From the NCBI RefSeq assembly GCF_040802235.1, contig NC_133158.1, forward strand, positions 11,868,001 to 11,932,000: 64,000 bases of DNA, written 5' to 3'. The position numbers and the translations under genes are program-made. Below the pieces are notes generated by a model. It was given only the letters and a program-made list of their open reading frames with translations, ran no database searches and was not told where the DNA came from. Numbering within the stretch: the first letter of the stretch is position 1; every line of letters begins with the position of its first letter. Shown here piece after piece: positions 48,283 through 60,797 of this stretch. This DNA is from Manis javanica. Lineage: Eukaryota; Chordata; Mammalia; Pholidota; Manidae.

Positions 48283-48869
48283 GTCTTGTGGCTTATTTTG
48301 CCCAATTCCCCTGTGGCAAGGCTGTCCAAGTGTTAGTGCTTTGGCAGAAGTTGGAACTATTGATTGAGATGAAAGTGAAATTATTTGTGGTTTACCTAAT
48401 ATATGGTCCCTCTTCTTACTATTAGCACAGGTAGGCAAATGTTGGAGTAAAACTTCAGTTATCTTTCAGAGGTCAGTCCCGTATTTTTACTGCTCTGTTT
48501 GGTTCTAAAATTTGCAATTTTAGGTAAGAGCACAGTTGATTTCGGTGGAAAAATATTGGTAATACATTTTGACTCTTTTCAGATGACTGAAACTCGGAAG
48601 ACAAATTACCTTTTTTTTCCCCCAAATGTGATTTGTGATATTTTGTATTTAACAGAAATACATTTAGATGGAATTAATTGTCATGAGTAACTAAGGTATC
48701 CATATTAGTGCCTGAACAGAGATGGAGCCTTAAGCAATGAAAATGTTAATGTTACGGCAGATTTTTAGAAGTATGTGGTGTCATTGGTGGGAGTTCAACA
48801 GTGGAGTCAGAAAAATGACATTGTATTTGGGAAGTCATCCCTAACTTAAGCCCATCTGTTGTACAACAT

Positions 48870-49045
48870 TAAAGTGCCCTGTGCTTTTCCTTCTACCAAA
48901 TGTCCTCCCTGTCATCATCTGAAAGTGTATTATGTGATGTCTCTTTCAATAAGCTCCCAGAGGACAGGGAGCGTTATTGATCAAGATATATTCAGCTCCT
49001 GAACACTATTTGTGCTCCATAAATAGTTGCCAAGAAAATGAATTA
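48870..49045 (+). repeat. L2 3' end
   Basis: AAAGTGCCCTGTGCTTTTCC, AATAAGCTCCCAGAGGACAGGGAGCG and ATTTGTGCTCCATAAATAGTTG are the sense LINE2 terminus. Confidence 0.65.
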
Positions 49046-49639
49046 ATTGGGCTACTAGGAAAATTGAACTGAGTCACTCAAGGATGAAGGGTTCAAATGA
49101 CCAATTTCCATTGTGTTGTGACTCTTTAAAAAAAAATTATTCTGTGGGGAGGTGTGCTTTATGGCCCCAAGGGAGACCAGAAGCTGGCGTTCAACATTTC
49201 CTGTTGCTCTGTCCTGGGTTAGCACTCCATTTACACTTCCCAGAGAGTGCAGACAGGACACCACCTCTCTTGTCTCTCATATTTAGGCAAGGGAGTCAGA
49301 TGGCAATATAGAGTGATATCCACACTTGATGATAAGTGATTTCCCTGTCAGAGTATCAATGACATAAAATTGGGCCTAGGGCAAGATGGAAAAGAGGTTG
49401 GTTGGCACTTACACGGTAGTTTGGTTAAAAAAAGGACAAGGGAGGTAGGTAGCCTCAATCAAGATAGACTGAGTCAACATAGCAATACCACATTTTTCTT
49501 TCCTAGGGAAAACAAGTTGTAATGTTTCCTGTGAAATATAATGTCCTGTGAAAATAACTGCATTATAGGCATAAAACCCTTTCCTTGAAGTAAAAGAACA
49601 TTTCTTTCTCTAGGACTTCTTTTCTGTTGTTCCCCACCA

Positions 49640-49810
49640 GCTTTTCTTATAGACAATCTCAACTCTACAGAAGTAGAGAAAATACTGTAATGAGTGTCCT
49701 TATATCCATCATACAGCTTAAACAATGAATGAATCGTGGTCCAGTCTTGTTTCATCTTTACCCCACTCCCCCACAATGAATTATTTTGAGACATGTCCCA
49801 GATACATACA
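49640..49810. mobile_element. Old L1M 3' fragment
   Basis: GTAATGAGTGTCCTTATATCCATCATACAGC, GTGGTCCAGTCTTGTTTCATCTTTACCCCACTCCCCC and ATTATTTTGAGACATGTCCCAGATAC are a known L1M 3' region, related to 25,520-25,905. Confidence 0.6.
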
Positions 49811-50461
49811 TACATATATTTATGCATATATGTATATATAAAATACATATCCTATGCAGTATGTATGTATTTATATATAGTTTTTGTTTTCTCTTTTATG
49901 CTTACATGGACAACTTGTCTCCTGCAAAATAGAGCCTATATGTGCACTGTGCCTATTTTTGAGGCAGGCCAGGCTCGTTTCCCATCTCCATGTGTATGTA
50001 AGGGTTTTGTAAGTGACAGTGCTTACATCTTAAGTGGAGGTCAGTCATAAACCTCAAGACAGGAATTGGTGAGATCCAAGTTCACTGCATCATAATCACA
50101 TTAATACACATTTAAGGAGACTCAGGTAATTTGCTGCAGATCACCCACACTTAATGCTCCTTGGATGAGCATTCAGGTTGCATAAAAGGCAAGCAGGGTC
50201 CTTGCTGATAGTTCCTATGTGTAATGAGCTGTGAAGTTCATACTACCCCAGCAGTAAAAGAGTCCTGGAGACCTAGAGACACTTCTACGGCAGGGAGTCT
50301 TCCCCTGATTGTGGTACCTTAGCTGTTTTAATGTGGATTACAGCCTGTGGGCCCATACCTGCCTGCAGCCTCACTAAAAATGTTTTTTACATTGTTGAAT
50401 GGCTGAAATACAAACTCAAAGAGAAAACGATTATTTCAGGACATACGAAAACTATGTGCAC

Positions 50462-50650
50462 TTCAGGTCAGACTCCATAAGTAAAGTTTCTTTGGAACAT
50501 TGCCACAGCCATTCATTTACTTACTGTCCGTGGCTGCTTTCTCCATACAGGGAACAGCAGAGTTGAGTAGTGGCAGCTGAGCCACCGAGCCCACAATTTG
50601 CTGTCTGGCTGGCTCTTCACAGAAAAAGTTTGCACTTCCTGTGAGTTAGC
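50462..50650 (-). mobile_element. Reversed copy of the hAT family at 10,388
   Basis: Read on the minus strand it contains TGCAAACTTTTTCTGTG, CTCAACTCTGCTGTTCC and GAGAAAGCAGCCACGGACAG, the same consensus parts as the element at 10,388-10,695. Target duplication not identified. Confidence 0.7.
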
Positions 50651-52174
50651 TCGTTAATGAAGAGAATTTCATTCTGCAGAAATGTGGTTCTAGTATTCCT
50701 TGAATTTTCTGTTTTGAGGGGAAAAATAATTAAAATAGGAAAATCCTTTCTTAAACCAAAAGTTTATTCAATATTGAAGAGAGATGTTGAGGTAGAAGGA
50801 ATACAAGGTTTTGCATAAGAAGTATCTTATCCTTGTCTGCTTTTGTCACTCATTGCCACTTTTCTAGGGCATATACCTTTTTTAGGACAGTGCAAATAAA
50901 GAGCATCCGCAGCCTACATGCTTAGCCTTCTGCGGTGCTGAGCCCGACTCAGAATGTACGCTCGCTTTTCATGAGCTTGAGCAGGTTGCTGTGACCTTTG
51001 TTTTCCTTATCCTTGGCTAGAAAAACTGACCTTTTTTAAAGTAAAAATACCAGAGCCCTTTCCTTGCTGTGCCTTACAACAGTCTGTATATTGTAATTTA
51101 GCTGTTCTTTTATAAAATCTTTTCTTTGAGGGGGAAGGGAAGTATGTGCTGTTTGCATTAGAAGTAATTGGCTTTAAAAAAAAGATTTAATGAAAGCTAA
51201 GGTTGTAGCAGATAGCAAACACAATTATCTGGGATTTGTGCCATTTTTTAAAAATCCTTTAAAAAACAAGCAGTGAAATTTCGCTATTTAAATAGCATTT
51301 CAGTGTAAGATTGCTTTTAATCACATTGATATTCAAAGTTTATGGCAGTATTTCTAATAAATGTGCCCCTCTGATTATTAAAGTATTTTTTGATTCAAGT
51401 TCTAAGGAGGAAAAGGAGCCTGTTAGTAGACTTAACAGTTGGAGTTACTGTACTTTTGAGAGAAAGGCAGAGGATTACATTTATATTCATCTTGTACAGC
51501 AGGGATTATTATAAATGAGCAAAAGAAGAAGAATGATTTTTACATTTCAAGCATTTATAACATAACAATAGATTAAGTGTTCTTGTTCCTCTTTGTAATA
51601 AAGACCCTGAAATGCTTTTCTTTTATTTATAAGCTTATGGCAAGGAAAAAGTAACAACTCATTATTAATTAGATTCACAATATTAAAACAGAAAATATTC
51701 TCCCAGTTATACACATGTTTAACACAATCCTGAACTCCAGTAATACAGTGGGGGGGGGGAGGTGCAAAAAAAAAGAATGCTTTTAACTAGTGGTCTCAGA
51801 CATTTATATTCAAACCATGAAGTTTCCAAAATAAATTAGGGACCAAACACAGGGTTGCTAGCATTTTAGTGTACACATAATTAGAGATATATATAATTTT
51901 TACCATCATTAAAGTATAAGGGCCATTGGCTTGGGATAAAGGACAGTTCATCAGTTCTTTAAATTTGAAGAAAGTTTAGGTTTAGGATTCATGGGATTGT
52001 CCTTATTTTTCTCATTTCTTTGTGGACCTTTTGGAGATCACTCTGTATTTTGGTGTTTGAGGATCACTGCTTTAAATCAGCTCCCTAAAGTGTCTTCCAT
52101 GTAACCCTGCTTCTGTGTGCTATTACATTATGCAGAAGAGGGGTTCCATGTGGTGAGTTTGCAAAAGACAATTT

Positions 52175-52405
52175 TAAATAGAGGCAGTACTGGGAACTCT
52201 AAATCTGGAGTTAAACCTGGGTTCAACTCTCAGCTCTAGTGGGTGAGTAACTTGAAGAAAATTGCGTAGCTTTGCTGTGCTTTAGTTGACTTACCTGTGA
52301 AATGGGAATAGTGGCAGTAACTCATAGTGGTTGGAAAGGTTAAATGCAGTTTGCACTTCGTTCAGTGTCTATCACATAAAATGTCCAGTACATGTTAGTT
52401 GCTAA
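52175..52405 (+). repeat. MIR SINE
   Basis: TCTGGAGTTAAACCTGGGTTCAACTC, CTTACCTGTGAAATGGGAATAG, GGTTGGAAAGGTTAAATGC and AAATGTCCAGTACATGTTAG give MIR in sense, nearly full length. Confidence 0.8.
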
Positions 52406-53514
52406 TTTTGTTATTTTTATCAATAATAAAAATGCAGTGTTGTGAGCTTGCCTCTAATCCAGTTGTTAGCCAAGACTCTCCAGAAAACAGCAGTAAGTGA
52501 AATGCCAGTTTTCCTTTAGCAGGCAGTATGTAGGCAGGGAGAGGAAACCTTAGCATGCTCAGGGTGTTGAGTATAGCAAATGAACCTGACTTTCGAGCTT
52601 TCTTGGACTCCAGAAAAAGAGAAGTAGTTGACATTTCTTGGTTCCCTCTTTAGTTATCTCTTTGCACTTGCAGAGAGAAGCCTAGTGGATACTGACTTTT
52701 ACCTGCTTGCACAGAGTTGTACTGCTCCTCTCCTGGAAGCCTGAAGTTTGTCTTTCTTTAGGTAGCTTCTTATAATGCCTCACAAACCTCTTTTTCTGGT
52801 CAAGAAAGGTAAATTATAGCCAAGAGAATGAAGTCATCCTCACTAAATTAAGAAATTGATCAGAGAGGTAACTGAGGCTACTACTTAACATGATTTTAAC
52901 ATGTGGTCATAGTCATGGGGTTTTCTGCTTGATCAGGGAAATTCGAAAATTGCCTTTCCAATTGTTGGAAATTTCCAATTTAAAGCACTTCTCCATTTTA
53001 GTTACTTTGTTCTCTTTGATAACTATTTAGACAGATACATTTTAATGGGGAAAAAATCATTATCACTATTATTATGAAGCCCACACATAATCATCGTAAA
53101 GATTTTAGTAATAATGGGAATACAGAACACGTAAAACATCATTCTCTGTAATCCCACTCTGGGCCAATTTTAAATCTTCAGTTACAGGATTTGAACTTAG
53201 GGCAATTCATGCATGATCAAGGATGCCCAGGTAACTACTTTGGTCACTTAGTGACAAGGCAAGACACAAACTTGGCAGCCTGGGCATTTCATTTCCTGAC
53301 AAGATCAGATCCTGCCCTTTGGCAGGCTTCAGGATATTTTGTCCACTGTGATTCCTGCCTTGAGAATCCTCTGGCTGTTTTGCCTTTGTTCACTTCGTTT
53401 TTGTCCTGGAAATACTGACGGGCATGTTCTCTATGCCTCTTGCTGGGCTGGAGTTTGAGGGTATGACTGCAGGTCAAGGAAGAAGGCACAACTCGAACCC
53501 CCAAGTCAGCTGGT

Positions 53515-54830
53515 CAGCAAATATTTATGGAGGTACCCACTAAGTGCCTCCATCAGGTTCTCTGATGGGTGTTGGGGATAGAATGACACAAATCAGAAAG
53601 AGCCCCTGCGCTCTAATGAAATGAGACACAGCAAAAACACAAACACTTTTCAAGGACATGGATTGCTGTAAAGTTGATGAAGTAGGCTAATGGGGCTGGG
53701 GGTTAGAAGGGGGAGGGTTCCAGCCAGCATGGCCAGGAAGGCTTTCCTGAGAATTTAGCATTGGAGCTGAGATCTGAATGATGAGAAAGAAGTGGCCACT
53801 GGATTATCTGGGAGCAGGGGTGAGGGATGGGGGAAAGAGCGTTCTGAGCAAAAGGAAGAAGTAAGCACATGGCCTCTGAGGTGGGAATGGAGAAGAGTGG
53901 AGAGAAATGAGGCTCACATAGGTCAGATCACAGAGGCCAAGGTCAGGAATCTGGGTTTATCCTGAGTGTGAGAGCCTAAGGCTGGGTAGCACCTGATGGG
54001 GTCGGGGGATGAGGGCTGATCTAATTAGTGATGTGTAAAGACCCCTGGCTGTTGTACGATGACTGGATTGTTGAGGGGGGGGGGGTGTAGGAACCAGACA
54101 GCAGGTGAGAGGGGATGGTGGCTTAGGTCCTGGTGATGGCAGTCGCAGTGCAGAGAGGTGGTCCTGTGAAGGATGTGTTTTGGAGGTAGAGTTGAGGTGA
54201 ATTAGTGAAGAACTGGCTATGGCTGGGGGAGAAAGGTAAGGTAAGGACCGGGATCTCGGCGTGAGTTGTGGAGTGTGGGAGAAAGTGGAGACTTGGCGAG
54301 GAGCTCTGTTTAGGCCACACTGTGTTTGATGCACTTACCATTCATGTGCAGCTGTGGGTTTGGCAGTTGAATACACAGTCTGGAGCTTGGTGGAGTGGCC
54401 TGGGCAGAGACACTGGGTGGATGTACGTCATCACTGCACAGAGGGCATGGAGAGCCAAGGATCGGCCGAGTTCCTGAGGTGCGAGTGCCAGTGAGGAGCA
54501 GACGCGGTCCCAGCAGCTGAGCCCTCACTGAGCGAGGGGGGATGGGTGGGTGAGGAGGAGTGTGCAGGAGGGGTGAGGAAGCCCCAGAGAGGTGGGAGAG
54601 GAATCAGCGAAGTGTGGTGGTGTGGAATTCAGGAGAAGAAAAGACTTTGAGCGATCACATGTGTCAGATGCTGCCTTGAAGTAGAGTAAAGGCAGGCCAA
54701 GGACTTCATCTCTGGCATGGGTGGTGTGGAGGGCTTTAATGACCCAAATCAGGAGAGTCGGGGAAGCAGATGCCTCCTCAGAGGGCTGTGAGAAATGGAG
54801 CCGAGGAAATAGAGAGGGCATGTGGGCAGG
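53515..54830 (-). repeat. L2, long reversed copy (about 1.3 kb)
   Basis: From GCAAATATTTATGGAGGTACCC through AGGAAGGCTTTCCTGAGAATTTAGCATTGGAGCTGAGA, GAGCGTTCTGAGCAAAAGG, CAGATCACAGAGGCCAAG and GGAGGTAGAGTTGAGGTGAATTAG, this follows LINE2 backwards, including the ORF2-derived inner part. Several minus-strand open frames of 70-125 codons within it (for example 53,957-54,334) are L2 coding relics. Confidence 0.7.
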
Positions 54831-55299
54831 GCTTTAGAGGGTGTTGCTTTGAAAAAGAATGGAGAAATGAGACAACAGCAGGCTGGGTACATGGATAAAG
54901 GGAGTAGGGGTGGTTTATTTTGTTTTATTTATTTTGAACAGTATTAGGGGGTGTTTGTCTGCTACTGGAAATGATCCTGGAGTGAGGGGTAGTTGATCAC
55001 ATGTGAGAAAATGGATAATCACAAAGAAATCACAAGGATATTACCTTGAGATGGGAAGAGGGGATGGGATCAGAGACTAAGTGAATGGGTTAGGTTTGCA
55101 GACAATCAGACATTTTTCTATTGAAATAAAAGTAAAAGCATGTGGATTCAGCTGCAGGTGGGGCCATGGAATTGTGGGAGGACAAAGTAGGTATTTCTTT
55201 CCTGGCTTATCTGTGATGTAGAGAGAAGTTATGGGGCCATCATTTGAGAGTAGGTATGAAGAAAGACTTTGTTTCTATCTAGAAGGGGGATACCACGTA

Positions 55300-55760
55300 A
55301 GCCAGCAGTTAGGTGTCCTTTGGAAGCCTCCCAGTGCACTTACAAAGAAAATCCAAACTTCCTAGCAAGGACCGTGAGGCCTCAGCTGGTGGGAGGGTGA
55401 GCCCAGAAAACCTGGAATCTCAACTACTTGAGGTAGAGTGCAATCAGAGCACATGGTGAGGATGCAGGGGTCAGGTAAGGAAGACTTCCTGGAGGAAGTG
55501 AAGGGGAAAGTTGGAGCTTTTGTGAAGCCTTGAAGGAGTTAGCCATTCTGATGTGGGAGCACCTTCTGAGGTAGAGACATCTCTGGGGGAGCCTGGCGGT
55601 TGGCTGTAGCCCTGGGAGGTGAGTGCTAGGGTGCAGATGACGCTGGGTACAGCAGGAGGTAGGTGATCCTGAAAGGAGGTCTGTGCTTTGTCCAGAGGGT
55701 GGACTTTGAAAGACCACCATGGTAGCAATGTGAAAATCAAATTGGTAGTTGCTAAAGTAA
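55300..55760 (-). repeat. L2-like fragment
   Basis: TAAGGAAGACTTCCTGGAGGAAGTGAAGG and TTGTGAAGCCTTGAAGGAGTTAGCC resemble the L2 reverse-strand phrases. Divergence is high. Confidence 0.45.
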
Positions 55761-55927
55761 AAGTTGGAGGCCAGTGAGGCATGTAGCCTACCTCCTTCAT
55801 GCAAAATCCTCAAATGTCTAGGTAATGAATGATAAACTGAGGAAATGAGGTTTCAACATACAGTTTTAAAAATCAAAGTAGGATGTTTCTCTCTGGTAAA
55901 ACCCTTTCTATTTTTTCTTTTTTTGTT

Positions 55928-56160
55928 TGCATTCATTCATTTATTCAACATGTATTTATTGAACACCTACTATGTGCTATATATTGCTCTAATTTTCAGG
56001 AAAATGAATGTTCTAGAAATTCCCTCATAGAGCTATTTTAGTGGGGGAGACAGGCAACAATAAAAAAGTGAAATAAATGTATGATTATATATATGTACAC
56101 ATATACACGCACACACACGATAGGTGGTGATGAGTGTTCTGGGCAAACATAAAAGTGAGG
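55928..56160 (-). repeat. L2 3' end
   Basis: CATTCATTCATTTATTCAACATGTATTTATTGAACACCTACTATGTGC is the reversed LINE2 terminus; it continues to a GATAGGTGGTGATGAGTGTTCTGGGC segment. Confidence 0.75.
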
Positions 56161-57419
56161 AGCAGTACAGTTTAACACAGTGTGAAAGCCCAGTGCTGGG
56201 CTTCTTCCCACTTCTGAACCCTTGCATGTGCTGTTCCCTCTGCCGAGGCTATGGCTTTTCCTTCTGCCCCCGCCACCTCTTGCGTTAGGTGTCACCTTCT
56301 AGAGTCTTCCACATTGCTATCACTTTGTAGCCCTTATCAAAAGTTGTCCATTAGTATCTTGATATGAAGCAAACCATCACTCTTGTTAAAATGTGTTGTT
56401 ACTGTTAGATTTGGGGTGTCAGTTCTGGGTAGAAGTAACTACCATGGTGAGTTTTTACGTAAGTCTTGGTTAAATTTGCAAAGTTGGTCTGTAGGGGAAA
56501 AATGGTGTAGAATACTCACTAATAACATTCTTTGGCTTCTTGCTGGAGGAGGGGTGGTAGTGCTCACTACAGCAACGTTTCATTCCCTTGATGGTGGTAA
56601 AGTTTGATAGACCATTGCTCATCTTTGTTTTCAGCATTCTAGCAGCCTCTTTTTGGTCAATGCTGTGAAAAGAAATGATTTTGGTTTTGGAATAACTGGT
56701 TATGTACGAATAAATGACAGTATGCCTGAATCCCACTGTTTCATCTTTGGGATTTTTTTTTTTTCCAAGATAAACTCTGCCTCAGAAAAGGACGTTTATT
56801 TTCTCCTTTCCCTTTATTCCTTTTTCTGTCTACTCTGATGAAACATGTTCTGGGGACAGGCTCAGAGTTTAATGTACGTTTTATTCTATTCCTCTTATCT
56901 TAGCTCCACATCTGGTGAGCATTTCATTGTTAAGTGGCAGCTGCAATGGCTATTTCTTTAAAAGATCTTGTGTTTGGTAGATGTAAAGTCGGTGGCCATT
57001 GCTGAAAATAATCCATGTTATGTGAATTTGTAGTCTTACCTATGAATCATGGTCTTCTCAATTAAGAGATAATTATGCCAGGGTAACAAATAAAACAATC
57101 CATGGTTTTAATGGTTTAAAAGCCAAATTATCCAGATAGATTAATAATATTGGTAGACACTAGTATTCATTAAATGTCAGGTAAGTCTTCACAGAAATTT
57201 CACAATGATCCTCTTTTTTCCTCACTAGTAATTCTGAAATAAAAACAGCTCTTTAAATATAGGATTTTCATAGATGGCATTTAAGTTATGAAAATACGTC
57301 AAATCCTGATGGCTGTATGGTTTGCATACCCGTTTTATTTAGAAGTGGAAAAAGGCTTTTAAAAAGTATTTGAGAACTTGAAAAAGCTAAACATCTTGGG
57401 TAATACCTGGTAGCAAGTA

Positions 57420-57615
57420 GTAGCAGTAATAACAGTAGTTCTCATTATCTGAGCACTTCTGTCAGGCACTATGCTAAGAGCTTTACATAGATTACCTCCC
57501 TTAATCCTTATAACAGTACTGTGAAGCAAGTACTTATTCCCATTTTGAAGATGAGAAAACTGAGTCTCAGGGAAGTCAACTTGCCCCAAATCACACAGTT
57601 TATAAGTGGCAAAGT
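57420..57615 (-). repeat. MIR SINE
   Basis: ATTATCTGAGCACTTCTGTCAGGCACTATGCTAAGAGCTTTACATAG, TTCCCATTTTGAAGATGAGAAAACTGAGTCTCAGG and CAAATCACACAGTTTATAAGTGGC form a clear reversed MIR. Confidence 0.9.
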
Positions 57616-60186
57616 AGGTATCTCTGGTGTGGCTGAACCCAAGGCCAGATGGTTCTTTGGTTTCTTAATTTACCAGTGGCTTGTTTCTGTTTGTTGAGCT
57701 ACCTTTTTTGACGATACGCTTGGAATAGGCTTTAATTCATTGATAAATGACTGAAGTATCAGTAGACACAGAAAGCAGTTTAAAATCAAGGAAGTGGCTT
57801 GAGGTTGCTTGGTTGATGTTTTAGGAAATAGCCACAGCAGGTAAGTTCTGGTGGAGAGGAGACTATTGTCTGAGAACTTTGGACTTAAATCCTTTGGGAT
57901 GGGGGTGTGGCCATGCAAAAATTCTTTTAAAATCCATGGTTAATGTTATTTGTAGAATGTTTGGTGAAGAAATGGTTAACTCTCAGAAAGCAAATCCTAA
58001 TAGTTTGATAGCTGAAACAGGAAAAAATAATTTAGAGATTTCTTAAACATAATGGGGAAATAGCGCATATAATAATAACCTTTTAGGACAGTGTTCTTAG
58101 CTGGGATGATAGATAAATATAGCTAATACAGCCTTTTATAATCACAGAGAGACTTATAATTCAAAGATTATCCAGGAGTCTTTCTTTTTGAAAATTAGTC
58201 TCACTAATTTTTACTCACCAAACCATGTTCTTGTTGATATAAAGTAGCTAAGTTAATTGATCTGACCTCTCATGCTTTTTTCTCATCTCTGCTTGTCTTG
58301 GTGCTACTTCCTAAAAGGAAAATAGGTTACAACAGTAGCAAAACTTATGACCAGATTTTTTGTCTTTGCTTTGGTTGTGTGACTTTACTGTGGGCTTGCC
58401 TGTGTGTGACACAGCTGGCACAAGGCAAATGGGAGCTTGCTTGAAGGGTAGCCCAGCCTGCTCTTCCTGGCTGCCTAACCCTTCCTGGTAGCCTGTCTTT
58501 GCACACAGTGGGTTCATGCTGTCTGTTGTCAGTGAAGCAACTGACATGCAATGGAGAGATGATTGAGAGCCTCCCCATCCAGCCACAGGAACTGGGAATT
58601 AACCTGCTCAGTAGTCTTTGGCAGGAATCTAGGATTTTGCAGTGGTTATGACTAAATTGGACATGATTTGGTATGGTTTTTTTTAATAGGGAAAAGTCTT
58701 AATATATATTTTAATGGTTTTCAGATAGTGCTGATTACTTTGAAAGGTCAGACTTTAAAGCTTGATGTCAGTAAAATTTAGCAACCCCTGATCAGAGACA
58801 GTGTTTCATTCCATTTTTAAAGATAACAAGTTTTTATTTTTATTCCCAAATCCCCAAGAAATTTTACATGCTGTCAGTTTATGAAAAGGTAATTAGGGAA
58901 TGAGTAGGGAATATGTCTTGCAAGGGGTTGGTTTGGCATCATCACTCAAATTCTTATTGGCTTGATGAAAATATCTTGTAAAAAAGATCCTTTTGTGTGT
59001 AGCCCCTCCACAATTCTCCCTCAGTGGCCTTGGCCATAATTGTGTCTGTATCTGGGCACCGTCAAGAGAGGAGCCAGAGTAGAATGGCCTCCTGATCTTC
59101 GTCAAATCCCACAGTATAAAGTTTGTAGCAAGTTTTAAGATGCTAGGCAGGTGGCTACTCCTGTGGAGACGTAGTAAGAGTTTGTGCATTGGTTTTTGGT
59201 TATGTCAAATATGGCTATTTAGTGCCATATGGGGTCTAGGAGAGAAAAGCAGCGCTGTTTCAGAGAACTGCTAAGGAATTAAAGTGAAAGGGATCTTCAA
59301 GAGGTCAGCCCTTAAAGCTGGACTCAATGAAATGTATAGTGGACCTTCTTATTTCTACTGCTGATCTTCTTAATATTACTTGTAAGCACCCCCTTCAAAA
59401 CAAATGGAGGAGAAAGCATGAAGCTTATTGAAAACTGTACCTTAGCATCTGATAAAGGTTTTGTGAGCAATAGCTGTGGACCCTGATGCGTATAAGCTGT
59501 GCTTATAGGGTGTGTGGCCTTGACTAGATGGTGAGGAAGGAAGAGCCCTCGAAGACCAAGGAGGGCTCTCCTGGACTTTCTTCTGTAGAAAACAAAACAA
59601 AACTTCAGGTAGGATGAAACTTTTTATCTGTCTTCTCATCTATCTAAAATGATACAGTCCAAAATGGCACTATGACGAAAATGGTCATTTTCTCAGCTGG
59701 CCAACTTATGACTCAACCTTTAATGCAGCCAGGAATTCTTATTTGCCTGTTGAAAATATCTCATAAGGTCCCTTTGCAGTCAGTCCCTCCACAGTTTTCC
59801 CTGAAAGGCCTGTGAGGCCCCAGCAGGCCTGGTTAGCGTTGCCCTTTCCGTATGCCTTTTTGCCATCTCAGAAGGAAGGTACCTCATTGCCGTGTCTTTT
59901 TTGGCTTTGTTTCCAACACTCTTTTCTGTGTCTCTTACATTTTAGGTGGTCGTCTTTATCCACCCATGCCCTCTTTAAATTGTTTCCCTATCCCTCTAAC
60001 TCTTACTTGAGGAAAAGAATTCATTTTAAATCCTGCTCTCCTTAAATGTCTCCCGTCTCATAGCACGCAGTGGATGAGGTATGTGAATTTTTACTTTGAT
60101 AAACATGTGTGGAAGGAAAGAGAAGCCGTAGGGCAGAAGTGAAAGCAAACTTACAAAGAACTAATTAATGCCTTGGCTTTGAAATC

Positions 60187-60412
60187 AGAGGTTCTCAAAC
60201 TGGGTGCATTTGAGCAATTGGAGGTCCTTGAACCCCTTTACAGATAAATGCAAATAGTTGTTTTCTAGGGGGAGAGAATATACTTTCTAACAGACACTGA
60301 AAGACCTTCAAGACCCAATAGTGTTCAGTACCATCAATAAAAATACCTAAAGTCTTATTGTAAAATCGTAGCAAGTCTGCATTGTTATTTTATTTGTTCA
60401 AGTTCCCATATC
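60187..60412. mobile_element. hAT-like relic next to the young L1
   Basis: It begins CAGAGGTTCTCAAACTGGG, a typical hAT-Charlie terminal sequence, and runs into AGGTCCTTGAACCCC. The L1 A-tail abuts it. The far end is not clear. Confidence 0.4.
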
Positions 60413-60423
60413 CAAGGTAATTC

Positions 60424-60442
60424 TTTTTTTTTTTTTTTTTTT
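60424..60442 (-). repeat. L1 A-tail
   Basis: Nineteen uninterrupted T on the plus strand are the poly(A) tail of the minus-strand L1. Confidence 0.9.
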
Positions 60443-60460
60443 GAGAGGGCATCTCTCATA

Positions 60461-60466
60461 TTTATT
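60461..60466 (-). terminator. Polyadenylation signal of the chimeric L1
   Basis: AATAAA on the minus strand lies 18 bases before the A-tail, the expected distance for 3'-end cleavage. It shows that the non-L1 segment supplies the transcript end. Confidence 0.8.
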
Positions 60467-60583
60467 GATCAAATGGTTGTTAACACTTAACAACAATAAA
60501 ATTCTGTACAGGGGACTCAATGCACAATCATTAATCCACCCCAAGCCTAATTCTCATCAGTCTCTGATCTTCTGAAGCACAAC

Positions 60584-60640
60584 GAACAAGTTCTTACATG
60601 GTGAACAAATTCTTACATAGTGAATAAGTTCTTACATGGT
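60584..60640 (-). repeat. Three 19-base tandem repeats in the L1 tail
   Basis: GAACAAGTTCTTACATGGT and two close variants occur at 60,584-60,602, 60,603-60,621 and 60,622-60,640, then a partial GAACAG. Two or three bases differ between copies. Confidence 0.9.
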
Positions 60641-60775
60641 GAACAGTACAAGGGCAGTCATCACAGAAACTTTCGGTTTTGATCACACATTATGAACTAT
60701 AAACAGTCAGGTCAGATATGAATATTCGTTTCATTTTTATACTTGATTTATATGTGAATCCCACATTTCTCCCTT

Positions 60776-60797
60776 ATTATTATTATTATTATTATGT
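60776..60797 (+). repeat. (TTA)n run in the L1 tail
   Basis: About seven ATT units. Confidence 0.9.

Noticed and set aside
48091-48438. Several frames across the TC microsatellite
   Set aside because: They consist of Ser-Leu or Glu-Arg runs made by the simple repeat.
49930-49990. A CTVPIFEA-like reading at the expected start of ATXN7 exon 5 (PIF motif)
   Set aside because: Only three residues agree, the sequence then diverges completely, and no good acceptor precedes it.
53957-54821. Overlapping minus-strand frames of 70-125 codons
   Set aside because: They lie inside a long reversed L2 and are remnants of its coding region.
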